This document shows positions 37,327-48,560 of a DNA stretch of 64,000 bases, in pieces. The stretch's first letter is position 1. Each line of letters opens with the position of its first letter. The stretch is taken from positions 12,220,822 to 12,284,821 of the forward strand of contig NC_049997.1 in assembly GCF_000003815.2 (NCBI RefSeq), written 5' to 3'. Made by a program: the position numbers and the translations under genes. The DNA is from Branchiostoma floridae (taxonomy: Eukaryota > Chordata > Leptocardii > Amphioxiformes > Branchiostomatidae). Below the pieces are notes generated by a model, which was not told the origin of the DNA, searched no databases, and worked only from the letters and a program-made list of their open reading frames with translations.

Positions 37327-37603
37327 TGGGGCAGACTGGTAGAGAATACATGCACAGTGTTACATGAGAGAATCTGTCAACTTCAAGACGTTCTTTGAAC
37401 CATGGGATCTACGTGCGTGATGACACGTCCTTCTTGTATGAGGAATTAAGAAGATAAATGTCACATCTCTTTCCTCACAAGGTGTCTTGGATTCCTTTCC
37501 ATGCATATGAAAGATTCCTAACATTATCAAGGAGAATGGTAAAAAGAGTGTTAACCTTTCTACTTCCACAAACTGATGGCTGCATTATGCAAAAGGCAAG
37601 GAA

Positions 37604-37898
37604 GGAGACTTAGTTTTCCCTTCTTTCATGTAACATCATTGAGTGTATTCTATGGAATCAGGACTGTCTATACATTTGTAGGTCTGCATGTGGGGTTCCG
37701 ACAACGATTTATGCTGAATTCAGAAGAACCCCCTACGTATTACGCTAGATTAAGGAAGGCAATTATGCTAAATTTGGTCGCCTCGCTACGAATTACATAG
37801 ATAAGATGGTTTTCCCTACGGAGACTTAGTTTTCCCTTCTTTCATGTAACATCATTGAGTGTATTCTATGGAATCAGGACTGTCTATACATTTGTAGG
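37604..37898 (+). repeat. 79-bp direct repeat, apparently perfect
   Basis: The segment from GGAGACTTAGTTTTCCC to TATACATTTGTAGG at 37604-37682 recurs without a visible difference at 37820-37898. The 137-bp spacer is unique. Perfect identity points to a very recent duplication or an assembly artefact. Confidence 0.9.
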
Positions 37899-38382
37899 AC
37901 CTGTCCTGGATATGGAAATTTGCTTATTGGGAAAGAAAATAATTTTACCGTCCCAAAAATATGAAACTGTTCAAAATATATTTTTATAAGCTTAAACTGA
38001 CATGTTATAGTTTATACCCGGAAAATCAACAACACGGGCTCCCAAACAATGAGTGGGACGGAAAAAAAAATTTCAAGCTGCAGACAGCCCTGGTTTGAAC
38101 GGAAAGGAAAAGATTCTCTCCTTTCGTTACCTCAGAAAAAGTTACGACACAATCTGTTTGTGAACGACCTTCATGTATCCTATCTAGCACAAATGTAGGT
38201 CAAACTGCGGATAACATCGTATCGAGCCGAACCAGGAAATAAGGTGGTGAATATTCAGCACATGCAGAGATTGCCCTGCACCAAGGCGTGACATGCTATG
38301 CCTCGCTTAGAGTAATAACCATTATGTTGACTGACGTCATGTATACGTAGTCCCCTGCAGTTTGTGTACCCATCCTGTGCAA

Positions 38383-38579
38383 TACTGTAAAACCAAAAAT
38401 GTTCGCAGTGGATTAATGTTCACGGTTTTCGCGGTGACCGCTTCACCGCGAACTTAAATCCACCGCGAACATTTTTCTATTATGGTATTAGACTGCAGTC
38501 TACGGTGTTACCGCGAACTTAAGTCATTTTCCCGCTACCGCGAAATTAAATCCTTGCAAACTTAAATGCATTTACAGTA
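38383..38579 (+). mobile_element. TACTGTAAATGCA MITE, copy 4
   Basis: It runs from TACTGTAAAACC to AATGCATTTACAGTA, with GTTCACGGTTTTCGCGGTGA and TTCACCGCGAACTTAAATCC internally. A TATGGTATTAGACTGCAGTC spacer is shared with copy 2 in the opposite sense. Confidence 0.9.
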
Positions 38580-38924
38580 AATGGTTCGTTTTATCTCCAA
38601 GCAGATGATGGGGTAGAAGTTAGACTATGATGTTATCTGATTGCCTGGCATCTCTGACAGCTATGTACACATCTCAACAATACTGAGTGGGGGACCAAAA
38701 TTGCCATGTTTCTTTCGCACAAAAATAACAAGCAACGATACAAAAACTCATGCAAATCTATCTTGAATATCTTGAGTTGTACAAAAATGTAGGCATGAAC
38801 ACACAAATGCAGCCAAAAACAGTACTCTGTCAGAAGTGAACCTCCTTGATAGAGGTAACTAGCTATCATAGGCCAGGTAGTTAATAGTGTACCCTAACAT
38901 TGGCTTGGAGATTAATGTTTTGTC

Positions 38925-39370
38925 TGATATTCCTTCTGGTAGGATGCTCCATGGGGGGTTACCTGTACATGTACATAAAAATCAATTGCTGACAAAGCTT
39001 TATTTAATTTTGTTCTAAATTAACACTGTTAGGATGGATCTTCTAATGGACACGTCTTTGTTTCGACATGCGATAGGCTGTTATACATGAAGGGCAAGGA
39101 CGTCTTACTTTTCTATGGGCAAACTTCACAGTTATCATGGGCAAATGTGCTAGTGAAGTGATATTCCTTCTCGTAGGATGGGAGTCTACTGGTATATGTA
39201 CTGTACATAAAAATCAATCACTTCAACAAAGTAAATTTTGTGCTAAAATAATATGTAGGCCAGAGTAACACAGTTAGGATGGATCTTTTAATGGGAGATG
39301 CGATAGGCCGTTATAGCATGAAGGCCAAGGACGTCTTATTTTTTACGGCCTGCAAATGTCACAGCTGTGC
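38925..39370 (+). repeat. Tandem duplication of about 235 bp
   Basis: GATATTCCTTCT(G/C)GTAGGAT starts both units (38925 and 39160). Each also holds TACATAAAAATCAAT, TTAGGATGGATCTT(C/T)TAATG, TGCGATAGGC(T/C)GTTATA and CAAGGACGTCTTA. The second unit lacks about 25 bp. Confidence 0.8.
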
Positions 39371-39458
39371 TGCACAGTGGAGTTACGCATGGGGAAACAC
39401 CATATAATCCTATAATATAACCATATAATTCCAAGCGGTCTCCATTTTATCCCAATAA

Positions 39459-40751
39459 GGCCCACTTTACATTACGTTTTTCGCGTTAGCGGGACTGGCG
39501 TTAGCGGGACTGCGTTAACGGGAGCCCCGTGTAAAGAGAGTTCCCGTTAACGTAGCCCCGCTAACGCCAAATTTTCTCCCGTCCACTCCGAAGCGTACGG
39601 CCGTAGGCTCAGCGGGAGTCCCCGTGAACGCCAAACTGCGTATAAAGAGAACACGTCGGGCTCGCGTTAGCGGGAGTCAGGGTTTAGACGTTTAGCATAA
39701 AGCGCGCGCTTATTAGCATATGGCACGAAAATGGTAGGTACAGATTTGCAAAACATTGGAGGAAAATTGCCAGCAGCGATCATGTTCATAACGCTGGGTA
39801 AGAATACAGTGATAAGAAAACAGTCTTCCGATAGTTACTTTTTTATATACTAGTAGAATGAATGTCAACCCAAAAATCAACCCGAACTACGCAGAAAAAA
39901 TAGTTTTCACGGCCTGCCTTTTCCGTAATGGCCACCTACGCAGGCTCTTACGTCAATCGGGTCTGCAGTCAACCTTCAAAGCAGGCGGGATGTCAGCGAA
40001 AAATAGTCTCATTCTCACATTTTTGGACGACCTATTTTTGCACAATTTTCGTGGAAGACCTTTAAAAAAATATACAAGTTCGATTCCGAATAATTTCTCC
40101 TGCAATACATCGTTACGTTGTACCGAAACCAGAAGCCGCTATCTCTGCAAATTGTGTATAAAGTAATCCCATTACGCGTCTCCGATTGGCCGTTGCTATG
40201 ACAGTGGTGGCCGTTGCTATGACATTGGTGGGGAAATTCCCGCTACATGAACTGCTGGCAGCTTGAGTTTTTACGTACGAGGTAGTTATTATACCTGCAG
40301 GAATTATGCGTATATCACGGTTATTTCAGTACGTAGCCATAATTTAGCAGGTCATCACTGAAAGAAAGGGATCTTCTATCGAACAGTTCGCTTTGAAAGG
40401 GTTTTTAAGTGCTTTTTTATCGAAAATTTTGTGGTCGAAGTTACCGGAAGTGTCAGCGAAACAACAAGGTAGGCAGGGACTTGTATTTCTCATGCAAGTC
40501 ACGTATTTGAATTTTCAATCAGTTGGTAGCGGTACGCAAACAAAAAATTTACGGTTGTTCAATATAACAACGTGCAGCTAAATAAAAACTGCGATCTTAA
40601 CGGGTAGAATTTCACCAAGATTTTACAATCCACCGCGCGCCGCGGGTGTCCTGTCAGATTTCCGGGCGGTGTGTCTAAAGAGGTGCCGATAGCGGCGTCC
40701 CGATAACGGGGAATTTACCGTTAACGCGAAAAGCGTAATGTAAAGTGGGCC
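39459..40751. mobile_element. 1.29-kb Harbinger-like TIR element, TAA target duplication
   Basis: GGCCCACTTTACATTACG at the left is mirrored by CGTAATGTAAAGTGGGCC at the right. TAA stands directly outside both ends (39456-39458 and 40752-40754), as expected of the PIF/Harbinger superfamily. Subterminal GTTAGCGGGA/GTTAACGGGA words are repeated on the left, and GATAACGGGG..TTAACGCGAAAAGCG occurs on the right. A plus-strand frame at 39858-40166 (102 aa) and another at 40393-40581 show no DDE or Myb motif that I recognise, so it is probably non-autonomous. Confidence 0.8.
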
Positions 40752-41014
40752 TAAGATTTGGCAGGATGGGGGCTTTGGGGCATCAGAAGTACAATGTACA
40801 TGCAGGATGTGACTATGTGATATAGCCAAAAGTTTGGATTTAGATGTTTTGAGGTGATCTTTAAAACCCATGATTATTGTTCACCACAGCATGTTGATAA
40901 CATAACCCTCTGTCACAGATACATGCACACTGAATATCATGGAAATCCATTGTTCCTATATATGTGTTTACTTATACTCCTTGGAAAATTTTGACAAAAA
41001 TGCCTCAGCAGTTC

Positions 41015-41340
41015 CAGAGCAAGCTGCTAGGGAGCCCAAACATACGTCAATTCTTCCTTACATCACAAGCTATCTGCCACCAAGAAAAAAATCAAGACCA
41101 TAGCATGTCCAGGTCAAAAGATGCAAAAATGGAAGTTCTGCTGCAGTAACAAGGTCACACACCAGGGGGCCCAAAATCGACCATGACCTTCGTCTTCCCA
41201 CAACCCACATACCAAATATTGTCATAGTCCATCAAGAGGTTCTAAAGTTATGCTGACCACCCATATCCGGATATACTCGGAAACACAGACAAACAAACAT
41301 ACAAGCCAAATATATACCTCCATTTTTCATGGAGGTAATG
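41015..41340 (-). repeat. Diverged reverse fragment of the 1.1-kb repeat family
   Basis: GCTGCTAGGGAGCCCAAACA, GGAAGTTCTGCTGCAGTAAC and CCAGGGGGCCCAAAATCGAC, then CAAATATTGTCATAGTCCAT and finally TACCTCCATTTTTCATGGAG, match in reverse the start of the repeat at 35028. Only the first few hundred bases are represented. Confidence 0.65.
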
Positions 41341-41961
41341 AAGTGGAAAATCTGCAAACCGAAAACAAAAACAAAATTGGTTTGGAATAAAAAAGTCAAC
41401 AGAGTAAATATCCTATCTAATCGACACACCGACAGACCAGCATGTACCACATGGTCTTGAACAAACATCATGCATAATATTTTTATTGCCATTCTTATTT
41501 AAAGAGGAGAAAAAGGACCAGTTGGTCCCTGGCCCTATGCCCTGTCCATGTGCCCTCTTATCCTGAAGAGCAGATCATGTTGCAAGCATAAAATTCAGAT
41601 TGAATAGGGATACTGTTTGGTCCCATGTGGCCAATTTTTTTGAGAAGGGGCGAAAATCACTGCAAGCTTCATGTCATCCATAAAATTAATCTAGCATGGC
41701 CGTTAAGGAAAAAAAAAAGTGATCTTAGAACCGAAAAACTAAATAGGTGCGTCCTAAACAAACATCCTGCATACTGACAGTTGTGAGCTTGTACTTGAGG
41801 GACAAGTATGTGCACACTTTGACTTCTGACCATACTTGACCTGCCATGATTTATCGCTGCACTCTCAGTAGACATCTCATGACGTCTGTTTGCACAACTT
41901 TGCACAACTCCCAGATACAGTTCGAGCTCCGTTTATTTTTCTAACTTCGACAGGGAAACAT

Positions 41962-42177
41962 GTAACGCTAGTTCACCTTTATCCGTGGGGTGACCTTTAT
42001 CCGTTGTCTTTAAAAACAGCACATTAACTTAAGTCTGCAGACAGTGGTTTCAAATTTGCAATATTTTCAAAATGTTCCGATTTGAAACCACCGTCTACGC
42101 GTTCATATCCCTAAATACGTTTTTTTCTTACAAACAACGAATATAGGTTAACCTCGGATAAAGGTGAACCAGCGTTA
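41962..42177. mobile_element. MITE with GCTAGTTCACCTTTATC ends, copy 2
   Basis: The ends are TAACGCTAGTTCACCTTTAT and GGATAAAGGTGAACCAGCGT. Internal GACAGTGGTTTCAAA pairs with TTTGAAACCACCGTC. The whole copy folds into one hairpin. It shares the family structure with 36456-36664 but the middle has diverged. Confidence 0.85.
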
Positions 42178-43580
42178 CATCTTACAACAAGAAAGTTGCC
42201 ACAACAAATATCTCCAAAATCATCTCTTCTTCAAATAACAACCTGAGAGATGTCTGTTATTCAAAATTACTTGCTTGCTATGGAGGCTGATAATGCAGTA
42301 CAACAGGGTCCCTGTTTCCCTTACTGAGGACAGCCTGGTCAATGCCTGCATTAAATGGTCCATTAACCCTTGACCTACACCTACCCAAATCATCCCTGTC
42401 CTGTCAATCTGGATTTAGTGCCTGTCAAACAAGATCTTAAAACACAGGGACAGGATAGGGGCCATACTGTAAATTTGTTTATTTTCACAGGGGATATGAT
42501 TTTGTAGTAAAAGGGGATAATGGATATGTTTTGGTGGTGTTTTACGTAAGTTTGCTTTAGAAACGATTTTATCTGCCTTGCTCCCTCTATAGAGAGATTA
42601 AAGGTATTCTATGTCGCCTGGAGTCCCTAAGGCACTTATCCTAACCCAGACAATGTACTTGAGGTTACAACAGAAGACAAAGGACTTCAGTTTGATCCAA
42701 TTACACAGTGCTTAAGCTTTGGCTAGACTTCAATTACATTCCGAAACAATGGCAGTCGTTCCAATTTAGTATAGAGGTTTTTCAAACCATCACAAAAGAA
42801 CTGGAAAGACAACGTGAAAACAGTAGGTGAATGGTTATAGGATCTGTTGAACAAAGTGCAAACATATAGCTATTTGTATTGCCTATTGTCCTGCCATTTG
42901 ATACCGCAGTTGCACAAAAGGTTTTACCGAGCAGAAAGTGTGTCACAGTTTTTAGAAGACAAAATCTTGAAAAACTAAAATGACCAAACCTCTCCAACAG
43001 GTTAAGTTGTTATCGCATCAAACACACAGAAAATATCATGGTTCTTCAACCACTGGCATTGAACCATTTGAAATTACACTTACACTAAACCACCCAGGCT
43101 TAAAGTAAGAAAGCATCAATATCTTGCAATAGTCTACTGACCTTCCACCTATACTCCAATCGTTTAAGTATGCTATTCCTATATGGTATAGATCAATATC
43201 TTCCATATCTGTAGTTGTATGACATTTTGTAGTTATTGATTATTTTATTGTATTCTGTTGTATTGTTTCCTGTTATGAATTCCTTGTATGTTCGTCCGCA
43301 TTTTTGTAGGTTCTGCTGCTACCAGCCCAAAGCTGCCTAGGCAGACCCTTATAATGACTTGTCTCATCATCAATAAAGTCGAAGTATGTACTGGTAATGA
43401 GTAAAGGTCTTCTCTTTCTTAGCCATATGGCTTCCTTGTTCAAAGCACAGCTTACCCTAACAAAACCTTGTGCAAATGTCTTTCAAGATCTAGTTTTTGA
43501 ATAGATCTAGATCTGTTGAAAGGAAGAAAAGAAAAGACACATATGTTCCAAGCCCTTCATCAATGATAATTGGTGTACAG
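42178..43580. other. Unique non-coding stretch
   Basis: A left-end-like fragment TACTGTAAATTTGTTTATTTTC begins at 42465 (family of 52353-52558) without a clear right end. A polyadenylation-like AATAAAG occurs near 43373, but no exon precedes it that I can recognise. Confidence 0.45.
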
Positions 43581-43583
43581 GTG

Positions 43584-44035
43584 TAGCTAATTGGACATCT
43601 AGTGGGTTGTAATGCGTCATCTTGTTACGCACGAACCCATATCGAACTCTTTCTCAATTCAGCACTTCTTACTGGAACAAGAAGTGCCATTAAAGCTAAT
43701 GTTTTTTATCGTGCACTCGAAGAGTACTCCTGAAGAGTACTTCTAAACACGAGGAACCAAGCAGCCTATTAATATAGAAAAAGATGAGTTCATTATCTTC
43801 CATGTAGCTAATTGGACATCTAACTTGGGTTGTAATGCGTCATCTTGTTGCGCACGAACCCACATCGAATCTTTCTCAATTCACCATTTCTTACTGGAAC
43901 AAGAAGTGCCGTTAAAGCTTAATGGTTTTCATCATGTAATTGAAGAGTGCTCGTAAACATGACAATAGCATAAGGAACCAAACAACCCACTGATGAAGAA
44001 AAAAATAAAGATGGGTTTATTATCTTCCATGTACT
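43584..44035 (+). repeat. Tandem duplication of about 221 bp
   Basis: Both units begin TAGCTAATTGGACATCTA (43584 and 43805). They share GGGTTGTAATGCGTCATCTT, GCACGAACCCA, CTTACTGGAACAAGAAGTGC and TTATTATCTTCCATGTA or a close match. A few small indels separate them. Confidence 0.85.
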
Positions 44036-44507
44036 GGTTTACCGTTTAACTGTGTTAAGGCTACCTATAGCGGCTGAAAATTGAGTGGATTTTCCTGTTG
44101 AATTTCAAGAATGGTTTGCGATTGACATTCCTCCATGCAGTCAAAATACACAAGCTGACTTTCGAGTGTCAACTTCGATATTTCTTCATGACAGACTAAA
44201 ACCCAGCGGTATACAACTACAGTACAGCGTACTGGATAACCCTCAGAGGCCTAAGATGTCCATCAATTAAAGAGTGGCCCAAACTGATATCATACAGTGC
44301 CTCATCTCCTAGCAAATGTTAGGATTGAACATCAAAACATTTTCCAATCTGCTCTTTTTTGAGAGTTGAATTTTGAACTTGTGATATTGTTCCATGCTGC
44401 TTCCGAAGTATATCCTAGTTTTCTAGGCAAAGGGGAAGAGAGGAAAAACGCTGTCAGACAAAAAAGGCAGATTAGCAAATTTTTTTTAGCAAATGATTTT
44501 CTACCCA

Positions 44508-44527
44508 ACATCTGCTTGGAGATTATA
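44508..44527. mobile_element. Solo end of a CTCCAAGCAGA-family element
   Basis: CATCTGCTTGGAGATTATAG matches the right end (CTGCTTGGAGATTA) of the MITEs at 59702 and 60366. No partner left end is visible upstream. Confidence 0.45.
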
Positions 44528-44564
44528 GCTCCTACCTAGCTGAAGCCTCTACTCCACTCTACTC

Positions 44565-44769
44565 TACTCTCCAAGCAGAGGTTTGGCACTGGCTGTTTTT
44601 TTTTAAGGTGTTTTAAGCATTTTTGTCAGGCTTTCTATTTTGTACCATTTTCTTTATGTCCCACGGCAAGACATTAAGAAGACAATGTACAAAATGGAAG
44701 AAAGTCTGATGATAAAACGCCTAAAATGATGTCAAAAACAATCGGATTTGAACCTCTGCTTGTTGAGTA
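44565..44769. mobile_element. Foldback MITE, TACTCTCCAAGCAGAGG ends
   Basis: The left end TACTCTCCAAGCAGAGGTT is mirrored by AACCTCTGCTTGTTGAGTA. The interior also pairs: GGCTTTCTATTTTGTACCAT with ATGTACAAAATGGAAGAAAG, and AAGGTGTTTTAAGC with TAAAACGCCT. The element is therefore nearly one hairpin. No target duplication seen. Confidence 0.75.
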
Positions 44770-45128
44770 GCTTTAGAATATACAAATGTAGTCTTGACCT
44801 GCTGAATGTTACAAGACGTTTGCATTCATTTTGTACTTTATTTTCAAGTTTAATGAAACAATTTTTTGTAAAGATTAACAGATTCATAGCTCCAACTATT
44901 AGTATTACCGACAAAACATGACAAAAGTATTGGGTTGACCAGGATTATTTTCACATGCTCTAGAATATACAAATGTAGTCTTAACATCCTGAATGTTACA
45001 AGACATGTGACTTTATTTTGTACGTAATTTTCAAAGTGAAATGAAAAAAAATTCTGAAAGATTAAGAGATTCATAGCTCCAACTATTACCGACAAAACAT
45101 GACAAAAGTATCGGGTTGACCAGGATTA
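44770..45128 (-). repeat. Tandem duplication of about 190 bp
   Basis: TAGAATATACAAATGTAGTC, GAATGTTACAAGAC, GATTCATAGCTCCAACTATT and CCGACAAAACATGACAAAAG, then GGGTTGACCAGGATTATT occur twice in order (from 44775 and 44961). The array abuts the 1.1-kb repeat at 45129. Confidence 0.85.
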
Positions 45129-46202
45129 TTACGTCCATGAAATGTCATGGAGGTTATATTTTACCCCCCGTTTGTGTGTGTGTGTGTGTGTCTGTGTGTG
45201 TGTAAACAAAATAACTCAAGAACGGTTGGGTGGATTGGTTTCATACTTGGTGTGTTGGTAGTGTGTGATGAAAGCTGGAAATGATTAGATTTTGGGCCCC
45301 CTAGCGATTCCCCTTGGTACTGCAGCGCAACTTCCGGTTTTGCTATCTAGGTGTTCTGAACATACTATGGTCACGATATTTGAGTGTTAGATAGCTCTTG
45401 TGCTCAGGAAGAAGTGACATAAGTTTGGGCCCCCTAGCGTCTAGTTTTGGGATAGCAGGGGCATTTTTGTCAAAAACTTCTGAAGAGGATAACTCAAGAA
45501 GGGAACAGCGGATTTTCATGATTTTTGGTATGTAGGTACCTTAGACAATGTTGTACAAGATAAGATACTAATTATGCAAAACAGGAGCACATTTGCATAA
45601 TTAATGAGAATATTCTATCAAAGCAGTTTTTTCAATGTATCTCTTGTTCTAGACATGCTATGGTCTTGACATTTGAGCAGTAGATAGCTTTATGTGTCAT
45701 GACAAAGTGGAGCAAGTTTCAGCCCCCTAACATGTAATTTTGGAACTGCAGGGGCGTTTTTGTTACGACATTCCAAAGAGGATAACTGCAGAAAGGATTG
45801 AGGGATTGGCATCATATCAGGCATGCAGGTACCTTGGGCAAAGGTGTTCATAATGATACGAATGTTATGCAAATGAGGAATTAATTCGCATAATTAATGA
45901 GGAAATTGTGTAATTTGATTGTTTTCAATAACTGGACTTCAATAAATGTAACACATGTTGATTATGATGGGTGGATTATAAGCAGATACCAAATATGGTA
46001 ATGAGGAACTTATTTGCATAATTTATGTAAAATTGCTAAACCGCTTTATAATTAATGATGGGAATTTTATTATTGTGACACGTGTACCTTAGTCAATGGT
46101 GAACAATACCATGCATAAATTATGTTAATGTATCAGTCAATTGCATGAAATTTACAAAAGCTCTAAATATTCATGGAGGTATGAGGTCGCCGAACTCTAG
46201 TT
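45129..46202 (+). repeat. 1.1-kb unclassified dispersed repeat, copy B
   Basis: Same start (CCATGAAATGTCATGGAGGT), same TG-rich tract, same order of internal modules and same end (GAGGTCGCCGAACTCTAG) as copy A at 35028-36104. TTTGCATAATTAATGA recurs. Differences are mostly substitutions and short indels. No coding frame is present. Confidence 0.85.
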
Positions 46203-46413
46203 TTTACATGTATAAACCTTTTGTGTAGCTGATCAACAGGTGGGATTGGAGGCAAGCTTAAGCCTTTCTTCTGGAACAAACGTGTCACCACATTACCCCT
46301 GCCTTACTTGGCACCAACAATGCGTCCGAGGGAGACGGGAGACGACACGGCGGTCTGCGCTCTCCCGAAAGTGGATATCGCGGGAGGATTAGGGGAACCC
46401 TACCACTAATGGC

Positions 46414-47200
46414 CAGGGCTCGAAATAGTTTCTTCTTCATACCTAGTTATATAATTAGTGCAGGTAACATTTAAATACAGCAGATTTCAAGAGACTCGAT
46501 GCTACAGACAGATTTGTATATATCTTTAGATGCCACAACTCCCATAATGCAAAGATAGGCAAATATATCAAAGACTGCTTTGCTATCAGAAAGAATAATG
46601 AAACTCATATAAACTATATCAAAGACTTGTGTTAGCCCTTCTTGTTATGTTAATTTGGATGCTAAGTCTCATTCTATACACCTATTTTGTACTTTGTGTA
46701 ATAGTTGTTGCCATACATTGTACCATGTACAAATGTCGTGCAATCTTTTGTACCATTTAAACTTGACTGTACTGTACCTGATGGACAAATCATGCCTGCA
46801 ACTTAACACTTTCATTGCCGAAATAGCAGATATAAGAATCCATGAATCAAACTGTTACATATCAATGCATAGTTACTAGTAGGACAAACCTGTTCTTCAA
46901 CTACATCTCTTTTGCATATCCATTCACAGTTACAGCTAGGACATAAAACTATCCCCAACAAGATTTCTCCAGTGTCACTAATGAAAGACAAAGGATGGCT
47001 GTCTGAAACGGCTTATTTTCGAAATCATATCCAGTTGCTTGAGTAACTGCTTTTAAGCAAACTGTTAACTGTTTAGATTAAACCTTTCCAGTTTTTCATT
47101 TCACCGAACTGAAACAAAAATCCACACACCAGATATACCTGTACAGCTCCAATTTTACCTGTGCTGACCTACATGTAGATGGTATTTTAAGCCCTAGCTA
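46414..47200. mobile_element. hAT-like element with CTAATGGC target duplication
   Basis: The left end CAGGGCTCGAAATAG and right end GGTATTTTAAGCCCTAG are imperfect inverted repeats. CTAATGGC stands directly before the left end (46406-46413) and at 47201-47208, three bases after the expected right terminus. Subterminal GTGCAGGTAACAT (left) and CAGCTCCAATTTTACCTG (right) match the shorter element at 56889-57217. The interior has no recognisable transposase. Confidence 0.7.
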
Positions 47201-47368
47201 CTAATGGCCCATGCGCATTTTCAGTACCACATCAGGTGTGCCAATTGCTGGGAGAGGTATATGAAGTGTATTAGGTTGCATTCTACATGTACACCACACT
47301 TAACATGATGTAGGCTGCCACGTACTTGTATGACCCAGTTTATCTATATTTGCAGTATTCTAGTTTAG

Positions 47369-47370
<2 letters not shown>

Positions 47371-47424
<54 letters not shown>

Positions 47425-47476
47425 ACACACACACACTAACACACACAGACACACACTAACACACAAACTAACACAC
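47371..47476. repeat. (CA)n microsatellite
   Basis: A mostly pure ACAC run, interrupted near the right by CTAACACACA and GACACACA units. Confidence 0.95.
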
Positions 47477-47859
47477 ATGGACCTGAAAACATATAGCTAA
47501 AGGTAATAATATTTTCAAATAGGTGTTAACTGGATGTTAGATAGTGCATTACCTCCTCCTATATAACATATTATAAGAGAAGGGGGTAGGATATTGTTGA
47601 CTGATAAATATGACAACTTTGACACACAAACATTTGTAGGTCGCAATACCGCCTACAGTAATGGTAACACTAGAAATATTTCTGCAATGTTTCACAACAT
47701 TTAAGATATTGCCAGGTTTTGTCAAATGTACTTTTTTTTAAATTCCGGAATATTCTGAAACAATCTGATCATGTTGTTTTTGCTAATATAGTAATACTTT
47801 CAAAAATGTTTCTGGTAGCTTTTACATGTATGTACATGTGTGTGGTTAAACAATTTAAC

Positions 47860-48010
47860 CCAAGGAGCTTTATCATGTTATGCATAGATTGACATGAAAA
47901 TTGGTATAAGTGGTTAGGTCTTGTCCTATGGGAAAAAAGCTATTAGGCCTCCTGGCAGCTCCCTAGGTACTGCAGCAGAACTTCTGATATTGATATTTAC
48001 AGATTGGCTT
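47860..48010 (+). repeat. Diverged fragment of the 1.1-kb repeat family
   Basis: GACATGAAAATTGGTATAAG, then TAGGCCTCCTGGCAGCTCCC and GGTACTGCAGCAGAACTTCT, correspond to the start of the 35028 repeat. The rest is not recognisable. Confidence 0.55.
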
Positions 48011-48381
48011 CAAGTGACAGAAATATACTAGCAAACTTTTAATCACAGCCCCTCATAGCTATACAAGATGTTACTGTTATGATGGCCTTGAGAATTGGCA
48101 TGAAGCCCTACAGGCTGAACTCAGCGGGAGGTATACAGCTGAATGGATTTCCCAGCCACACACAAAAGACTGTTAATTCTACCAATAAAAATACTGGCAA
48201 GGACCATATTTTAATGCTAATGAAAAGCATAGACTATAGAAATACATGGACAAGCAAAGACCATATATTAAATGGTGTTTGGGGAGTAGAATTGACACCT
48301 GTTGTGAAAGGATCACCCCTCCCTATATTTAGTGATAGGGTCCACAAGTTAGGGAAATGGTAGATATAAAATGAAAGATAG

Positions 48382-48560
48382 TACTGTAAATTTATCTATT
48401 TTCGTTGGTTCTTAATTATGCAATAGGAGGGAAAATGAGTGTTAAGATTGAAAAATTCTGTAGTATTGTACAGTAGTAAAACATTGGAGACATCATGAAT
48501 TCACGCTGTAGAGGTCAACAGAAAAATAAAACTCCTGCAAATGTTTCGAGATGTACGGTA
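48382..48560. mobile_element. TACTGTAAATT MITE, copy 1
   Basis: It starts TACTGTAAATTTATCTATTT and ends AGATGTACGGTA. The right half has GAATTCACGCTGTAGAGG and AAAATAAAACTCCTGCAAAT, shared with 52353-52558 (GAAAATAAAACTGCAAAAG) and more distantly with 8340-8415. Confidence 0.65.
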
